A DNA stretch of 64,000 nt from Mycolicibacterium sp. CBMA 226 (GTDB taxonomy: Bacteria; Actinomycetota; Actinomycetes; Mycobacteriales; Mycobacteriaceae), in NCBI RefSeq assembly GCF_009729075.1, contig NZ_VTGY01000025.1:124001-188000 (forward strand), written 5' to 3'. Shown in pieces: positions 1 through 9,423 of this stretch. The position numbers and the translations under genes were made by a program. The notes beneath the pieces were generated by a model, which saw only the letters and a list, made by a program, of their open reading frames with translations, searched no databases and was not told the DNA's origin. Numbering within the stretch: position 1 is the stretch's first letter; each line of letters opens with the position of its first letter.

Positions 1-750
1 CGTCGGGTCCGCGAGGAGTTCGCCGGTGGCTCACAGCTGCAGCGCTACGCCACCGTCGAGCTCCTGCTCCAGGGCGCCGACATTGCGCTGTCACGCGCCG
101 AAGCGCAGCTCGGCTACGCACTGACCGGTTCGCACATCGGCGCTGTGGTCTGGGTTGACTCCGACAAGGACGTCGCCGAACTCGAACGCGTCAGCGAGCA
201 GGTGATGCGGGCATGCGGAGCTGACCGGCGGCTGACCGTCGTCGCCGGCACCGCTGCCGTATGGCTCTGGATACCGGCGAAGACCACGCCGACGGCCGCT
301 GACCTCGCTGAGCGCCTGGGTCGCCGGTGTGGTGCGCGGGTGGCGCTCGGCCGCGCCGCCCCGGGAGTGAGCGGCTTCCGGCGCACCCACATGGATGCCG
401 CTGCGGCACAACGGCTTCTGGCGCGCCTGGGCTCTGGGCTCACCATCGTGCGGTACGAGGACGTCCACCTGGTCGATCTACTTTCGACAGATCTGTCGTC
501 TGCCGACCAATTCGTCGCGGACGTGCTCGGTGACTTGAAAGACGCGAGCCCAGTGCTGCATCAGACAGTGCTGACATACGTGGATGAGGGGCTCAACCGC
601 ACGAGCACGGCCGAACGGCTGTACACCCACCGCAACACCATCGACCGGCGCCTCGCCCGTATCGACGAACTCCTGCCGAAACCCTTTGCGCGCAACCCGA
701 TCGAAGTGGCCGCTGCCCTCACACTTCTCAGCGTTCGTGGCGGCCACTGA
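1..750 (+). CDS. PucR-type transcriptional regulator, C-terminal part (5' end outside window)
   Basis: The reading frame is open from the first base, so the gene starts before the window and only its last 249 residues are seen. The C-terminal ~60 residues, with 'YVDEGLNRTSTAERL' followed by 'THRNTIDRRLARI', match the PucR C-terminal helix-turn-helix, in which a long internal helix leads into a DNA-contacting helix with HRNT. The region before it fits the degenerate GGDEF-like middle domain of the family. Such proteins usually activate a neighbouring catabolic gene set, but the target would lie left of the window. An internal ATG at 145 opens a shorter frame but is unlikely to be the start, because homologous-looking sequence continues upstream of it. 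Confidence 0.8.
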   Translation, partial: RRVREEFAGGSQLQRYATVELLLQGADIALSRAEAQLGYALTGSHIGAVVWVDSDKDVAELERVSEQVMRACGADRRLTVVAGTAAVWLWIPAKTTPTAADLAERLGRRCGARVALGRAAPGVSGFRRTHMDAAAAQRLLARLGSGLTIVRYEDVHLVDLLSTDLSSADQFVADVLGDLKDASPVLHQTVLTYVDEGLNRTSTAERLYTHRNTIDRRLARIDELLPKPFARNPIEVAAALTLLSVRGGH

Positions 751-846
751 CCGATTTATCGGGGACCGATGAGTTTCGGGACGAAGCCGGTCTATATCGG
801 GACGGGTCCACCAACGGACCCCGCCAACTCACGGGAGGCGCCCGAA

Positions 847-1245
847 ATGCATTCGATGATCTTCGTCAACATGCCGGTCAGCGACATCGACCGCTCACGG
901 AAGTTCTTCACCAGCCTCGGCTATACGTTCAACGAGGACTTCAGCAGCGACAGCGCGGTGACGCTGGCGCTAGGGGAGAACCAGTTCGCGATGCTGACGC
1001 GGCGCGACGTTTTCGATTCGCTGCACCCGGTCCAGACCGCCGACGCATCGACGACGAAGGAATGCGTCATGTGTTTGGGCGTCGACAGTCGCGAGTGCGT
1101 GGACGCCCTGGTCGACCGCGCCATCGCCGAGGGCGGGACGCCAGGGGACATCGACGACGAGGACTTCATGTACGGCCGCAGCTACCACGACCTGGACGGC
1201 CACTCATGGCAGATCTTCTGGATGGCACCCGGCGCGCCGGAATGA
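847..1245 (+). CDS. VOC (glyoxalase/bleomycin-resistance) family protein
   Basis: A 132-residue protein of the vicinal-oxygen-chelate fold. It starts 'MHSMIFVNMPVSDIDRSRKFF', the usual first strand and helix of this fold, and ends 'YGRSYHDLDGHSWQIFWM', where D-x-D-G-H-x-W-x-I is the common last-strand signature. The frame is open further upstream (to 769), but the ATG at 847 has a good ribosome site (GGGAGG at 832-837) and the family consensus begins here. A single VOC module of this size normally works as a dimer. The ligand cannot be told from sequence. It lies 97 bp after the PucR-type regulator and may be independent of it. Confidence 0.8.
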   Translation: MHSMIFVNMPVSDIDRSRKFFTSLGYTFNEDFSSDSAVTLALGENQFAMLTRRDVFDSLHPVQTADASTTKECVMCLGVDSRECVDALVDRAIAEGGTPGDIDDEDFMYGRSYHDLDGHSWQIFWMAPGAPE

Positions 1246-1265
1246 CGGCCCTGCGAGACGGACAG

Positions 1266-2147
1266 TCAGGGAAAGGCGTACTGCACGACCACCGGCGCGT
1301 GGTCCGATAGTCGGGCGCTGGGTGCGGCTTCCTTGTCGACGGTCACCGACACGGCGGTCCGTGCGAGCCGTGGCGTAGCGAGGTGGTGATCGATCCGCCA
1401 GCCCACGTCCTTCACGAACGACTCGCCGGCCCAACTCCACCAGGACAGCGGCCCGGGGCGCTCGCCGTGCAGCGTCCGGACCACGTCGACGAGCGTGCGC
1501 GGCCCGATCTGTGCGTCCAGCCAGGCGCGTTCCTCGGGGAGGAAGCCCTCCATCTTCTGTGCGGGCCGCCAATTGGTCACGTCGTGCGGAAGATGGGCCA
1601 GGTTGAGGTCACCGAGCAACAGGAACTCGCGGCCCGCCGCGAGGGCCGCCCGGCGGTTCCGGCTCAGCTCACGTGCGAACGCCGCGAGGAAACGCATTTT
1701 CCGGTCGTACTTGGCGCCGCCGTCAGGCACGTCGCGCATGTTGCCGGGCCGCTGCAGGTGCGCGGGCAGGCCGCCCTTCGGCAGGTAGAGGCACGCCACC
1801 GTCAGCGGAACGTCCGCGAGGTCGACCTCGAGGTAGCGGCCCTCATGCGCATGGGCCGCGAGACCCCGGGTGCGCGGCGGATGTGAGACCCACGTCCGCA
1901 CGTCCGACGGCGCTTCGCGCGTCAGGATCGCGACGCCGTTGCGGCCCGGGACCGAGCCGGAGTCGATTGCCGCGCGATAGCCGTCGAACGCGCCGACCTC
2001 CGCAGGCGGGCAGCGCAACTCCTGCAGGGCCACCACGTCGAGTCCTCGCCCGGCCAGCCACGCGTCGAAGCCGCGACGGCGTGCCGCACGAATCCCGTTG
2101 ACGTTGAACGTGCCGATGCCCAGCAGAGAGTTCGGAGTGCCAGCCAT
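1266..2147 (-). CDS. xth: exodeoxyribonuclease III family AP endonuclease
   Basis: A 293-residue exonuclease III/AP endonuclease that would cleave DNA 5' to abasic sites and remove 3' blocks in base-excision repair. The catalytic set of the endonuclease/exonuclease/phosphatase fold is visible: 'FNVNGIR' (Asn15), 'LQELR' (metal ligand Glu43), 'GRNGVAIL', 'LLGDLNLAH' (Asp180, Asn182), 'SWWSWAG' and the terminal 'SDHAPV' (Asp282, His283). Length agrees with the ~260-290 of the family. It converges with the VOC gene with a 20-bp gap. Mycobacteria often carry more than one XthA-like protein, so which paralog this is remains open. Confidence 0.92.
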   Translation of the reverse strand: MAGTPNSLLGIGTFNVNGIRAARRRGFDAWLAGRGLDVVALQELRCPPAEVGAFDGYRAAIDSGSVPGRNGVAILTREAPSDVRTWVSHPPRTRGLAAHAHEGRYLEVDLADVPLTVACLYLPKGGLPAHLQRPGNMRDVPDGGAKYDRKMRFLAAFARELSRNRRAALAAGREFLLLGDLNLAHLPHDVTNWRPAQKMEGFLPEERAWLDAQIGPRTLVDVVRTLHGERPGPLSWWSWAGESFVKDVGWRIDHHLATPRLARTAVSVTVDKEAAPSARLSDHAPVVVQYAFP

Positions 2148-2215
2148 CGGTTTCTACCAAAGCGGAAGCGGCGACGGACGTTGGTGACGGACCGGCCGGC
2201 CTGTCACCACCATCG

Positions 2216-2602
2216 TCACGCTTCGCGCGCCTGATCCGCGTGCAGCGCCTTGATGCGGCGCTGCTCGCGCAGCACCTGCTGGTAGCTCTCTCGCTCGATG
2301 ATCAGCCAGTCGGGCTTCTCTTCGAGCAGGGCGTCGATCTGCTCGGTGGTCAGGGCCTTCTCAACGCCACCGCGCGCGAGGCCGGCGATCGAGATACCCA
2401 ACTTGGCTGCCACCAGGTTCTTCGGGTGCGGCCCGTTCTTGCGAAGGTCCTTGAGCCACTGCGGCGGGTCGGCCTGCAGCGCGGCGAGCTCGGCGCGGGT
2501 GATCGCGTTCTCCTGGAACTCTGCAGGCGTCGCCGGCAAGTACACGTCCAGCTTCTTCGCCGCGGTGGCGGGTTTCATGGACTGCGCGTTGGGCCTGCTC
2601 AT
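2216..2602 (-). CDS. DUF5997 family protein
   Basis: A 128-residue soluble protein with no signal peptide or membrane segment. It contains 'KKLDVYLPATPAEFQ', then 'PPQWLKDLRKNGPHPKN' and a charged helical end 'SYQQVLREQRRIKAL'. I recognise this as the small actinobacterial family annotated DUF5997, of unknown function. The segment 'VAAKLGISIAGLARGGV' could be read as a helix-turn-helix-like pair of helices, but that is only a suggestion. It is divergent from the LysR-like gene with only 29 bp between the two start codons, so the two share one promoter region and may work together. Confidence 0.75.
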   Translation of the reverse strand: MSRPNAQSMKPATAAKKLDVYLPATPAEFQENAITRAELAALQADPPQWLKDLRKNGPHPKNLVAAKLGISIAGLARGGVEKALTTEQIDALLEEKPDWLIIERESYQQVLREQRRIKALHADQAREA

Positions 2603-2618
2603 GGGCTCAGCCTATCGG

Positions 2619-2624
2619 TAGCCT
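2619..2624 (+). promoter_or_regulatory. -10 element (TAGCCT) of a likely leaderless promoter for the LysR-like gene
   Basis: TAGCCT fits the mycobacterial -10 pattern TAnnnT and ends 7 nt before the GTG at 2632. Transcription would therefore begin at or next to the start codon, as in leaderless mycobacterial mRNAs. No ribosome site precedes the GTG, which agrees with this. Confidence 0.45.
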
Positions 2625-2631
2625 GACGGCC

Positions 2632-3372
2632 GTGGCTCCGTCCTATTCGACACTCTCCCTGACCCTCGGGTACGTCCCCGGCGGGACGCCCGCGAAGTGG
2701 GCGCGAATCTGGGCCGAGCGCCACCGCGACATACCGCTGGTGCTGCACGCCGTCGCCGCGGCGGATGCGGCCGATGCACTGCGGGCCGGCACCGTTGACG
2801 TGGCACTGCTCCGGCTGCCCACCGATACGTCGGGCCTGGCCGTCATTCCGCTGTACGAGGAGACGACGGTGGCCGTGGTGCCGGCCGATCATCTCCTGAC
2901 CGCCGTCGACGAGATCGCGGCTGCGGACCTCGACGGCGAGCCGACGCTCCGCCCAATCGACGATGTCGTCGGCTGGACGGATGCCCCCGGCGTCCCCGCT
3001 GAGTACCGGCCCGAAACCACTGAGGCCGCAATAGAACTCGTCGCCGCCGGGATGGGTGCGCTCATCGTGCCGCAGTCGCTGGCGCGGCTGTATCACCGCA
3101 AGGACCTCACCTACCGCCAGATCATTGACGCCCCTTCGTGCCCCGTCGCACTCGCCTTCCCCGATGGGCCGCAGCCGGAGCTGGTCGAGGAGTTCATCGG
3201 GATCGTGCGCGGCCGCAAGGCCAGTTCGTCGCGGGGGCAGGCCGAGCCGGTGGCGAAGCGCAGCGCGCGGGAGAAGACCCTCGCGAAGCAGGCTGCTCGG
3301 GCGGCTGCGGGCAAGGGCGCCGTGGGCAAATCGGCCCGAAAGCCTGGCAAGGCCCAGCGCGGGCGCCGCTGA
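2632..3372 (+). CDS. LysR-type substrate-binding domain protein lacking the DNA-binding domain
   Basis: A 246-residue protein equivalent to the effector-binding half of a LysR-type regulator: 'LTLGYVPGGTPAKWARIW', 'VDVALLRLPTD', 'VAVVPADHLL' and 'AAIELVAAGMGALIVPQSLA' follow the periplasmic-binding-like fold of these regulators. The N-terminal winged helix-turn-helix is absent: the domain starts at residue ~8 and the upstream DNA holds no HTH. Instead there is a Lys/Arg/Ala-rich tail of ~45 residues (from about residue 200), which could bind nucleic acid non-specifically. Its divergent partner is the DUF5997 protein. One possibility, not shown, is that the two form a split regulator. Start chosen: GTG 2632, a probable leaderless start. 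Confidence 0.82.
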   Translation: MAPSYSTLSLTLGYVPGGTPAKWARIWAERHRDIPLVLHAVAAADAADALRAGTVDVALLRLPTDTSGLAVIPLYEETTVAVVPADHLLTAVDEIAAADLDGEPTLRPIDDVVGWTDAPGVPAEYRPETTEAAIELVAAGMGALIVPQSLARLYHRKDLTYRQIIDAPSCPVALAFPDGPQPELVEEFIGIVRGRKASSSRGQAEPVAKRSAREKTLAKQAARAAAGKGAVGKSARKPGKAQRGRR

Positions 3373-3381
3373 GGTGTGGCC

Positions 3382-4560
3382 TCAGGTGTGGGATGGCCCC
3401 TCGGCCTTCTTGTAGAACGACTTCAGCAGCACATCGCGGAAGGCGCGGCTGTCGAGCGCTCGGCGGCCCGCTTCGGCCACGTGCGGGATGCCCGCCAGCT
3501 TGTGAAAGAAGCGGCCGCGCCGGTATTCGCGGCCCCATGCGGCGTCGATTCGCTGCTGGTAGTTGGTGAAGTCGTCGGGACCGCCGTTCAGGAGTGCCGC
3601 GACAGCGCATTCGCCTGCGGCCAAACCTGATTCGAGTGCTTTGGAGATGCCCGCGCCGGAGGTCGGCTTGCCGGCGCCCAATGCGTCGCCGGCGAACAAG
3701 ACGCCGGGGCGCCACGGTGGCCACGCGGTGAACCCCATGGGGAGCCGCCATGCCCGCACGCTCCGGTTCTTCTTCAGTTCGTCGATCGACGGTAGAGCCC
3801 AGTCGCGTGGCAGCGCCTGCAGGAAGTCGCCGAGGAACCGTGTCGCGTTGATGGCCTGCCAGTTCCGGTAGCTGTTGATGTATCCGAGACCGATGTTGAA
3901 GGTGCCGTTGCCCATCGGAAACACCCAGCCATAGCCGGGCAGCTGGTCGCCGTCGAACATCAGCTTGAGATAGATCTCGAGGGCGTCGGAGTCGGGACGG
4001 TCGGCCGGCATCTCGGCACGAATGGCGATGGCCGAATAGCCGTGATAGCTCGAGTCAACATGCAGTGCCCGTTTGATCGGGGAGTAGGCGCCGTCGGCTG
4101 CGATGACGGCATCGCCGTGCACGGTTTCGCCGTTCTTGAGGACCACGCCGGTGACGCGGCCGTCGTCGTCGAGCGCGGCGGTCGCCACCTCGGCGCCTTG
4201 TCGTACCTCGGCGCCGGCGGCAGCGGCGTGGCCGAGCAGCAGTGCGTCCAAGCGGCTACGGCTGACGGTGCGGCCGTGGTCTGGCATACCGGGCCGACGT
4301 GGGAACGACAGCTCCCATTGGTGCGGGCTGAACACGGCGACGCGATTGATCCGGTGGAACTCTGTGACCTCTTTCGCGAGGCCCATCTTCTGGAGGTAGC
4401 TGACCCCGCGGGCGGTGAGCCCGTCTCCGCACGGCTTGTCGCGCGGGAATGTGGCTTTGTCGAGGACGAGCACGCTCGCGCCCGTCTGGGCCGCTTGCCA
4501 TGCAGCGGCCGATCCGGCGGGACCTCCGCCGGCGACGATGATGTCGTACCGCTGCGCCAT
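3382..4560 (-). CDS. geranylgeranyl reductase family FAD-dependent oxidoreductase
   Basis: A 392-residue flavoprotein of the geranylgeranyl reductase/ChlP family. The N terminus 'YDIIVAGGGPAGSAAAWQAA' (residues 5-24) is the dinucleotide-binding GxGxxG motif. The family motif 'TFPRDKPCGDGLTARG' follows at about 37-52, and the second FAD contact 'GVLFAGDALGAGKPTSGAGI' is in the C-terminal half. Such enzymes reduce isoprenoid double bonds. In mycobacteria the characterised relative MenJ saturates the menaquinone tail. This protein is a paralog: it keeps the motifs, but it lies beside the Rv3050c-type TetR gene rather than in a menaquinone locus. The substrate is unknown. It converges with the LysR-like gene (9-bp gap). 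Confidence 0.85.
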   Translation of the reverse strand: MAQRYDIIVAGGGPAGSAAAWQAAQTGASVLVLDKATFPRDKPCGDGLTARGVSYLQKMGLAKEVTEFHRINRVAVFSPHQWELSFPRRPGMPDHGRTVSRSRLDALLLGHAAAAGAEVRQGAEVATAALDDDGRVTGVVLKNGETVHGDAVIAADGAYSPIKRALHVDSSYHGYSAIAIRAEMPADRPDSDALEIYLKLMFDGDQLPGYGWVFPMGNGTFNIGLGYINSYRNWQAINATRFLGDFLQALPRDWALPSIDELKKNRSVRAWRLPMGFTAWPPWRPGVLFAGDALGAGKPTSGAGISKALESGLAAGECAVAALLNGGPDDFTNYQQRIDAAWGREYRRGRFFHKLAGIPHVAEAGRRALDSRAFRDVLLKSFYKKAEGPSHT

Positions 4561-4713
4561 GTGATCAAGCCCCTGTCAGGTCGGTACTTTCGGGTGAGGC
4601 TGGGGCCGATGTTACGCGTGCAGCCTGTCCAGCCGCTGGGCGTGACGATGCGCCGGTATGTGTGACATGCGCCGCGCCGAGCGGTCTGAGCAGGTCAGAT
4701 TTGCCGCGCCCGG

Positions 4714-4719
4714 TACAGT
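4714..4719 (+). promoter_or_regulatory. -10 element (TACAGT) of a likely leaderless promoter for the TetR gene
   Basis: TACAGT fits TAnnnT and lies 6 nt before the GTG at 4726, with no Shine-Dalgarno sequence between. The geometry is that of a leaderless mycobacterial transcript. Confidence 0.4.
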
Positions 4720-4725
4720 GGCGGG

Positions 4726-5544
4726 GTGCGCAGGCCATCTCTTCCACGAACCGGCATCCAGGCCGGGGTGAAAGTTCCTGGTGTGCCGGGCGTGAACGTT
4801 CCGTCGGTCACCGTGCAGGTGAAGGTCACCCCGCCCAAGGGTGCCCCCGAGAAGGTGGACGCCCGCAGTGAACGCTGGCGCGAACACCGCCTCAAGGTCC
4901 GCGAGGAGATCGTGGATGCCGCGTTCCGCGCGATCGACCGGCTCGGCCCGAACGTCAGCGTGCGGGAGATCGCCGAAGAGGCCGGCACCGCCAAGCCCAA
5001 GATCTACCGGCACTTCGCCGACAAGTCCGACATGTTCTCGCAGATCGGCGAGCGGATGCGGGACATGTTGTGGGCGGCCGTCATTCCCTCCATCGACATC
5101 GAGAACGATTCGACGGGCCAGATCATCGGCCGGGCCGTCGAGCACTATGTGGACCTGGTGGACCAGCACCCCAACGTGGTGCGCTTTCTGCTGCAGGGCC
5201 GGTTCGCCGACCAGTCTGCCGCGGCGATGACGACCGTCAACCGGGGGCGCGACATCACCCTGGCCATCGCCGCCATGATCAGCGGCGAGCTCAAGGACAT
5301 GGACCTGGACTCCAGCATCTTCGAACTCGCGGCATTCACGCTGTTCGGCGCGGCCGCGTCGGCGACCGACTGGTGGCTCGGCGGCAGCGACGATACGCCG
5401 CGCCGACTGCCCCGCGACCAGTTCATCGCGCACATGACCACCATCATGATCGGCGCCATCAACGGCACTGCCAGGCTGCTCGGCGTCCGGTTCGACCTGG
5501 ACCTGCCGGTGCACGACGCGGTTCGCCGCGAATCCGTCGGCTGA
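4726..5544 (+). CDS. TetR family transcriptional regulator (Rv3050c-type)
   Basis: A 272-residue TetR-family repressor. After an unusual ~45-residue Pro/Val-rich leader ('GVKVPGVPGVNVPSV') comes the DNA-binding domain, 'REEIVDAAFRAIDRL' then 'SVREIAEEAGTAKPKIYRHF', at roughly residues 58-98. The C-terminal half is the variable ligand-binding, dimerising part. The next gene on the same strand is a flavin monooxygenase and then nrdF2, the same order as Rv3050c-Rv3049c-nrdF2 (Rv3048c) in M. tuberculosis, which supports orthology. It probably controls the monooxygenase 96 bp downstream. The start at GTG 4726 is supported by the leaderless promoter geometry. An ATG is not available before the HTH. 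Confidence 0.88.
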   Translation: MRRPSLPRTGIQAGVKVPGVPGVNVPSVTVQVKVTPPKGAPEKVDARSERWREHRLKVREEIVDAAFRAIDRLGPNVSVREIAEEAGTAKPKIYRHFADKSDMFSQIGERMRDMLWAAVIPSIDIENDSTGQIIGRAVEHYVDLVDQHPNVVRFLLQGRFADQSAAAMTTVNRGRDITLAIAAMISGELKDMDLDSSIFELAAFTLFGAAASATDWWLGGSDDTPRRLPRDQFIAHMTTIMIGAINGTARLLGVRFDLDLPVHDAVRRESVG

Positions 5545-5640
5545 CGACAGCCGTCAAAAGCCTGGTCCGTTGACACCTGGACGGGCTGACCGGACACTGT
5601 GAAATATCCGGTACCGCCGTTCCCAGGAAAGAGCAGGTTC

Positions 5641-7164
5641 ATGACGGTCGAGCAGTCAACTGGAGCCCAGTCCGCCGGCATCGAGGCCGCTGCCGAGCCG
5701 ATCGTGACGCGGGCGGTGATCATCGGCTCCGGTTTCTCCGGGCTGGGTATGGGCATCGCGCTGCGCAAGCAGGGATTCAAGGAGCGCGACTTCCTGATCC
5801 TGGAGAAGGCGAACGAGATCGGTGGCACCTGGCGCGACAACACCTATCCGGGCTGTGCTTGTGACATCCCGTCGCACATGTACTCGTTCTCCTTCGAACC
5901 GAAGGCGGACTGGACGCACATGTGGTCGTTCCAGCCGGAGATTTTCGATTACCTGAAGGGTGTCACCGACAAGCACGGGTTGCGCCGCAACATCCGCTTC
6001 AATACCCACGTCGACCGCGCGCACTGGGACGAAGACGAGCGACGTTGGCACATCTACGACGACAGCGGCCAGGAGTACATCGCCCAGTTCCTCATCTCCG
6101 GGGCGGGTGGCCTGCACATCCCGTCCATCCCCGAGATCGAAGGCAGCGACGAATTTGCCGGTGCCGCATTCCATTCCGCGCAGTGGGACCACGGCGTCGA
6201 CATCACCGGCAAGCGCGTCGCGGTGATCGGGACCGGTGCGAGTGCCATCCAGATCGTGCCGGCGATCGTGGACCAGGTGTCCGAGTTGCACCTGTACCAA
6301 CGCACCCCGGCGTGGGTCATGCCGCGGCCCAACAACGCGTTTCCGCAGTGGATGAAGGACACCTTCCGCCGGGTACCGGGTACCCGAGCCCTGATGCGGG
6401 ACGCCATCTACTGGATTCACGAAGGTGTCGGCTTCGCCATGACCAAGCAGCCGCGACTGCTCAAAATCGGTGAGCTGCTGGGCAAGTGGAACATCAACCG
6501 CAGCATCAAAGACCCCGAACTGCGCCGCAAGCTCACCCCGAACTACGTGGCGGGCTGCAAGCGAATCCTGAACTCCGACACCTACTATCGGGGTATCGCC
6601 AACCCGAAGACGCAGGTCTTCACCGAGGGCATCGAGCGGATGACCGCCGACGGCATCGTCACCCGCGACGGCGCCCTGCATCCCGTCGATGTGGTGGTGT
6701 GGTGCACCGGTTTTCACGTCACCGACTCGTACACCTACGTCGACATCAAGGGCCTCGGGGGAGAGGATCTGGTCGACCGGTGGAATCGCGAGGGCATGGC
6801 GGCGCACCGCGGCATCACGGTGGCGAACATGCCGAACCTGTTCTTCCTGCTGGGCCCGAACACGGCACTGGGGCACAACTCGGTGGTGTTCATGATCGAG
6901 TCGCAGATCCGCTACGCCGCGCAGGCCATCGCCGCAGCCGACAAGGCGGGCGCCGCGGCGCTGATGCCGAGCCGGCGCGCGCAGGACGACTACAACGCCG
7001 AATTGCAGCAGAACCTGGCCGGCACCGTGTGGAGCACCGGTGGTTGCCACAGCTGGTACATGGACGAGCACGGCGTGAACCGCACCCTGTGGAGTGGCAT
7101 GACCTGGCAATACTGGCTGGAAACCCGGAAATTCAAGTCGACGGAGTACGAGTTCATCCGCTGA
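5641..7164 (+). CDS. flavin-containing (Baeyer-Villiger type) monooxygenase, Rv3049c-type
   Basis: A 507-residue class B flavoprotein monooxygenase. Two nucleotide-binding motifs are clear: 'VIIGSGFSGLGMGIAL' near the N terminus for FAD and 'VAVIGTGASAIQIVP' about 170 residues later for NADPH. Between them 'FAGAAFHSAQWDHG' fits the Baeyer-Villiger fingerprint FxGxxxHxxxW(P/D). The enzyme would insert one oxygen from O2 into a ketone or a related carbonyl or sulfur substrate, which cannot be named from sequence. The frame is open from 5599, but the ATG at 5641 follows an AGGAAAG ribosome site and fits better. It lies between the TetR gene and nrdF2 as in M. tuberculosis. Confidence 0.9.
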   Translation: MTVEQSTGAQSAGIEAAAEPIVTRAVIIGSGFSGLGMGIALRKQGFKERDFLILEKANEIGGTWRDNTYPGCACDIPSHMYSFSFEPKADWTHMWSFQPEIFDYLKGVTDKHGLRRNIRFNTHVDRAHWDEDERRWHIYDDSGQEYIAQFLISGAGGLHIPSIPEIEGSDEFAGAAFHSAQWDHGVDITGKRVAVIGTGASAIQIVPAIVDQVSELHLYQRTPAWVMPRPNNAFPQWMKDTFRRVPGTRALMRDAIYWIHEGVGFAMTKQPRLLKIGELLGKWNINRSIKDPELRRKLTPNYVAGCKRILNSDTYYRGIANPKTQVFTEGIERMTADGIVTRDGALHPVDVVVWCTGFHVTDSYTYVDIKGLGGEDLVDRWNREGMAAHRGITVANMPNLFFLLGPNTALGHNSVVFMIESQIRYAAQAIAAADKAGAAALMPSRRAQDDYNAELQQNLAGTVWSTGGCHSWYMDEHGVNRTLWSGMTWQYWLETRKFKSTEYEFIR

Positions 7165-7219
7165 ATCGGCCTCGCCGGCGCGACACGAAAACACAACTTT
7201 TAGCGGTGTTCGTCCACAG

Positions 7220-8261
<1,042 letters not shown>

Positions 8262-8282
8262 AAGCGCAGTTCAGTACCGTGA

Positions 8283-8319
8283 TTGCGGGGCGTATCGGCT
8301 TGCCGAATGCGCCCCGCAA
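8283..8319. terminator. hairpin after nrdF2
   Basis: TTGCGGGGCG (8283-8292) pairs with CGCCCCGCAA (8310-8319), and a small CGGC/GCCG stem lies inside the loop. It sits 22 bp after the nrdF2 stop and is followed by CTATTTGG, a weak T-rich stretch. It is a probable transcription terminator. Confidence 0.6.
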
Positions 8320-8375
8320 CTATTTGGCTCGGCGTTAATATTGTTCTTTACACGTCGAGAACGGGCGGACCAATC

Positions 8376-8615
8376 ATGGCGCTATCGACTTCAATCCCAC
8401 GTCTTTTCGTCTCCGGTGCGCTGTGCGCGATGGCGCTCGCGACCGGTGCGCCGGCTGCGGTCGCTGATGACACGATCGTGTGCGAGCCGGGACAAATCGT
8501 CATCGACGGTCAGTGTCACGTGCCCGCGGGTATGAACAACAACGCGGGCACCACGGGCGGGACGACAGGCTCGACCACGGGCGGCCACGGCAATCCTGGC
8601 AGCCACAGTCACTGA
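8376..8615 (+). CDS. small exported protein with Gly/Thr/His-rich tail
   Basis: A 79-residue protein with a Sec signal peptide: a short basic start, a hydrophobic core 'LFVSGALCAMALATGA' and a probable cleavage after 'APAAVADD' (about residue 29). The mature part has one Cys pair in 'VCEPGQIVIDGQCHVPAG' and then a low-complexity tail of Gly, Thr, Ser, Asn and His with repeated TTGG. It has no recognisable domain or enzyme motif, and its function is unknown. The open frame extends upstream to 8283, but the ATG at 8376 gives the signal peptide a normal N terminus. The upstream part overlaps the nrdF2 terminator and is unlikely to be translated. Confidence 0.6.
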   Translation: MALSTSIPRLFVSGALCAMALATGAPAAVADDTIVCEPGQIVIDGQCHVPAGMNNNAGTTGGTTGSTTGGHGNPGSHSH

Positions 8616-8627
8616 CGTGCCAGGCCG

Positions 8628-9107
8628 TCACGCCAACGGCGGCACCGGCTGGATGGCGAACCCGAACTTCGTCAGTGGCTCAAGTGATTTGCGCGCCTCG
8701 GGGGTTGCCACCGCGAACGTGATGATCGCCGTCTGATCGCTGACGGCCGACGCGAACAGCGCCATGAAATTGCGCTGCAGTGCCGAGGTCATGTCGCTGT
8801 TGGCGGTCCACTGGGTGATCCACAGTCCGTTCGTCAGACCGGGATTGACCTCGCTCGCGCAGGTGCCCGCCCGGACCGCGCCCGGCCAGTCGCGCGCCGC
8901 GATGGCGGGATCATCCTGGCTGAAACTGTCTGGCGCACATACAGATTTCTGCCAGTCGTTGAGAACGCCGGTGACGCCGGGGGACACGGGAGGCGGAGCC
9001 GGTTCCGGATCGGCATGCGCGACACCCACCGGCAGCAGGGCGATGGCCACGCCGGCAAGGGCCAGCTGGGACAGCGGAGCGCGGCGGCGCATTGACGTCA
9101 TGATCAA
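8628..9107 (-). CDS. hypothetical exported protein
   Basis: A 159-residue protein with a clear Sec signal peptide: basic start 'MTSMRRRAPLS', hydrophobic core 'LALAGVAIALLPVGV' and cleavage predicted after 'AHA' before 'DPEPAPPP'. A Pro-rich linker leads to a ~110-residue domain with two cysteines ('KSVCAPDSF' and 'RAGTCASEV') that may form a disulfide. I recognise no family. It converges with the preceding small exported protein with a 12-bp gap. Confidence 0.65.
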   Translation of the reverse strand: MIMTSMRRRAPLSQLALAGVAIALLPVGVAHADPEPAPPPVSPGVTGVLNDWQKSVCAPDSFSQDDPAIAARDWPGAVRAGTCASEVNPGLTNGLWITQWTANSDMTSALQRNFMALFASAVSDQTAIITFAVATPEARKSLEPLTKFGFAIQPVPPLA

Positions 9108-9147
9108 AGTATTAGTGCTTCACGGTAAATTCCGTCAACAGCGCGAG

Positions 9148-9342
9148 TCAGTCCGCGTTGGACTCGCGGTCGCCGACGAAGGCGAGCAGTGCGGCGTCGC
9201 CGGAGCGGATCACGTCGACGCGCTCACCGCCGTCGCACCGGAACAGCCCGATGGTCAGGTCGGGCGCGCGGCGGCGGATGATCCGCCATACGCCGCCCGC
9301 GAGCTCCCAGCGTCGCAGGACAGCTACCGGATCGTCGGACAT
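9148..9342 (-). CDS. small conserved-type hypothetical protein
   Basis: A 64-residue soluble protein beginning 'MSDDPVAVLRRWELAGGVWRI' and containing 'GLFRCDGGERVDVIRSGD' and 'LLAFVGDRE'. Small proteins of this pattern (a W-x-x-x-G-x-x-W/WR start, then RCDGGE and LLAFL) are common hypothetical genes in mycobacteria, which is my reason for calling it. Its function is unknown. It lies in a 316-bp gap between the exported protein and the LLM monooxygenase, both also on this strand. Confidence 0.55.
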   Translation of the reverse strand: MSDDPVAVLRRWELAGGVWRIIRRRAPDLTIGLFRCDGGERVDVIRSGDAALLAFVGDRESNAD

Positions 9343-9423
9343 GACGGTGATTGTCGCCGGTACCCCGAGAGCAGACGCGAAAACCGCCCGATCCCGTGAA
9401 AAGGGGTTTCCTCTCGGCGAGCT

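Noticed and set aside
1-750. PucR-type regulator as controller of the allantoin block
   Set aside because: PucR proteins can regulate purine breakdown, but this gene is 12 kb away, behind many unrelated conserved genes, and the block has its own divergent TetR with matching palindromes.
5656-7194. A 512-codon minus-strand frame opposite the first flavin monooxygenase
   Set aside because: It has no start context or recognisable motif, and the composition is that of a codon-bias shadow; the plus-strand enzyme has all its motifs.
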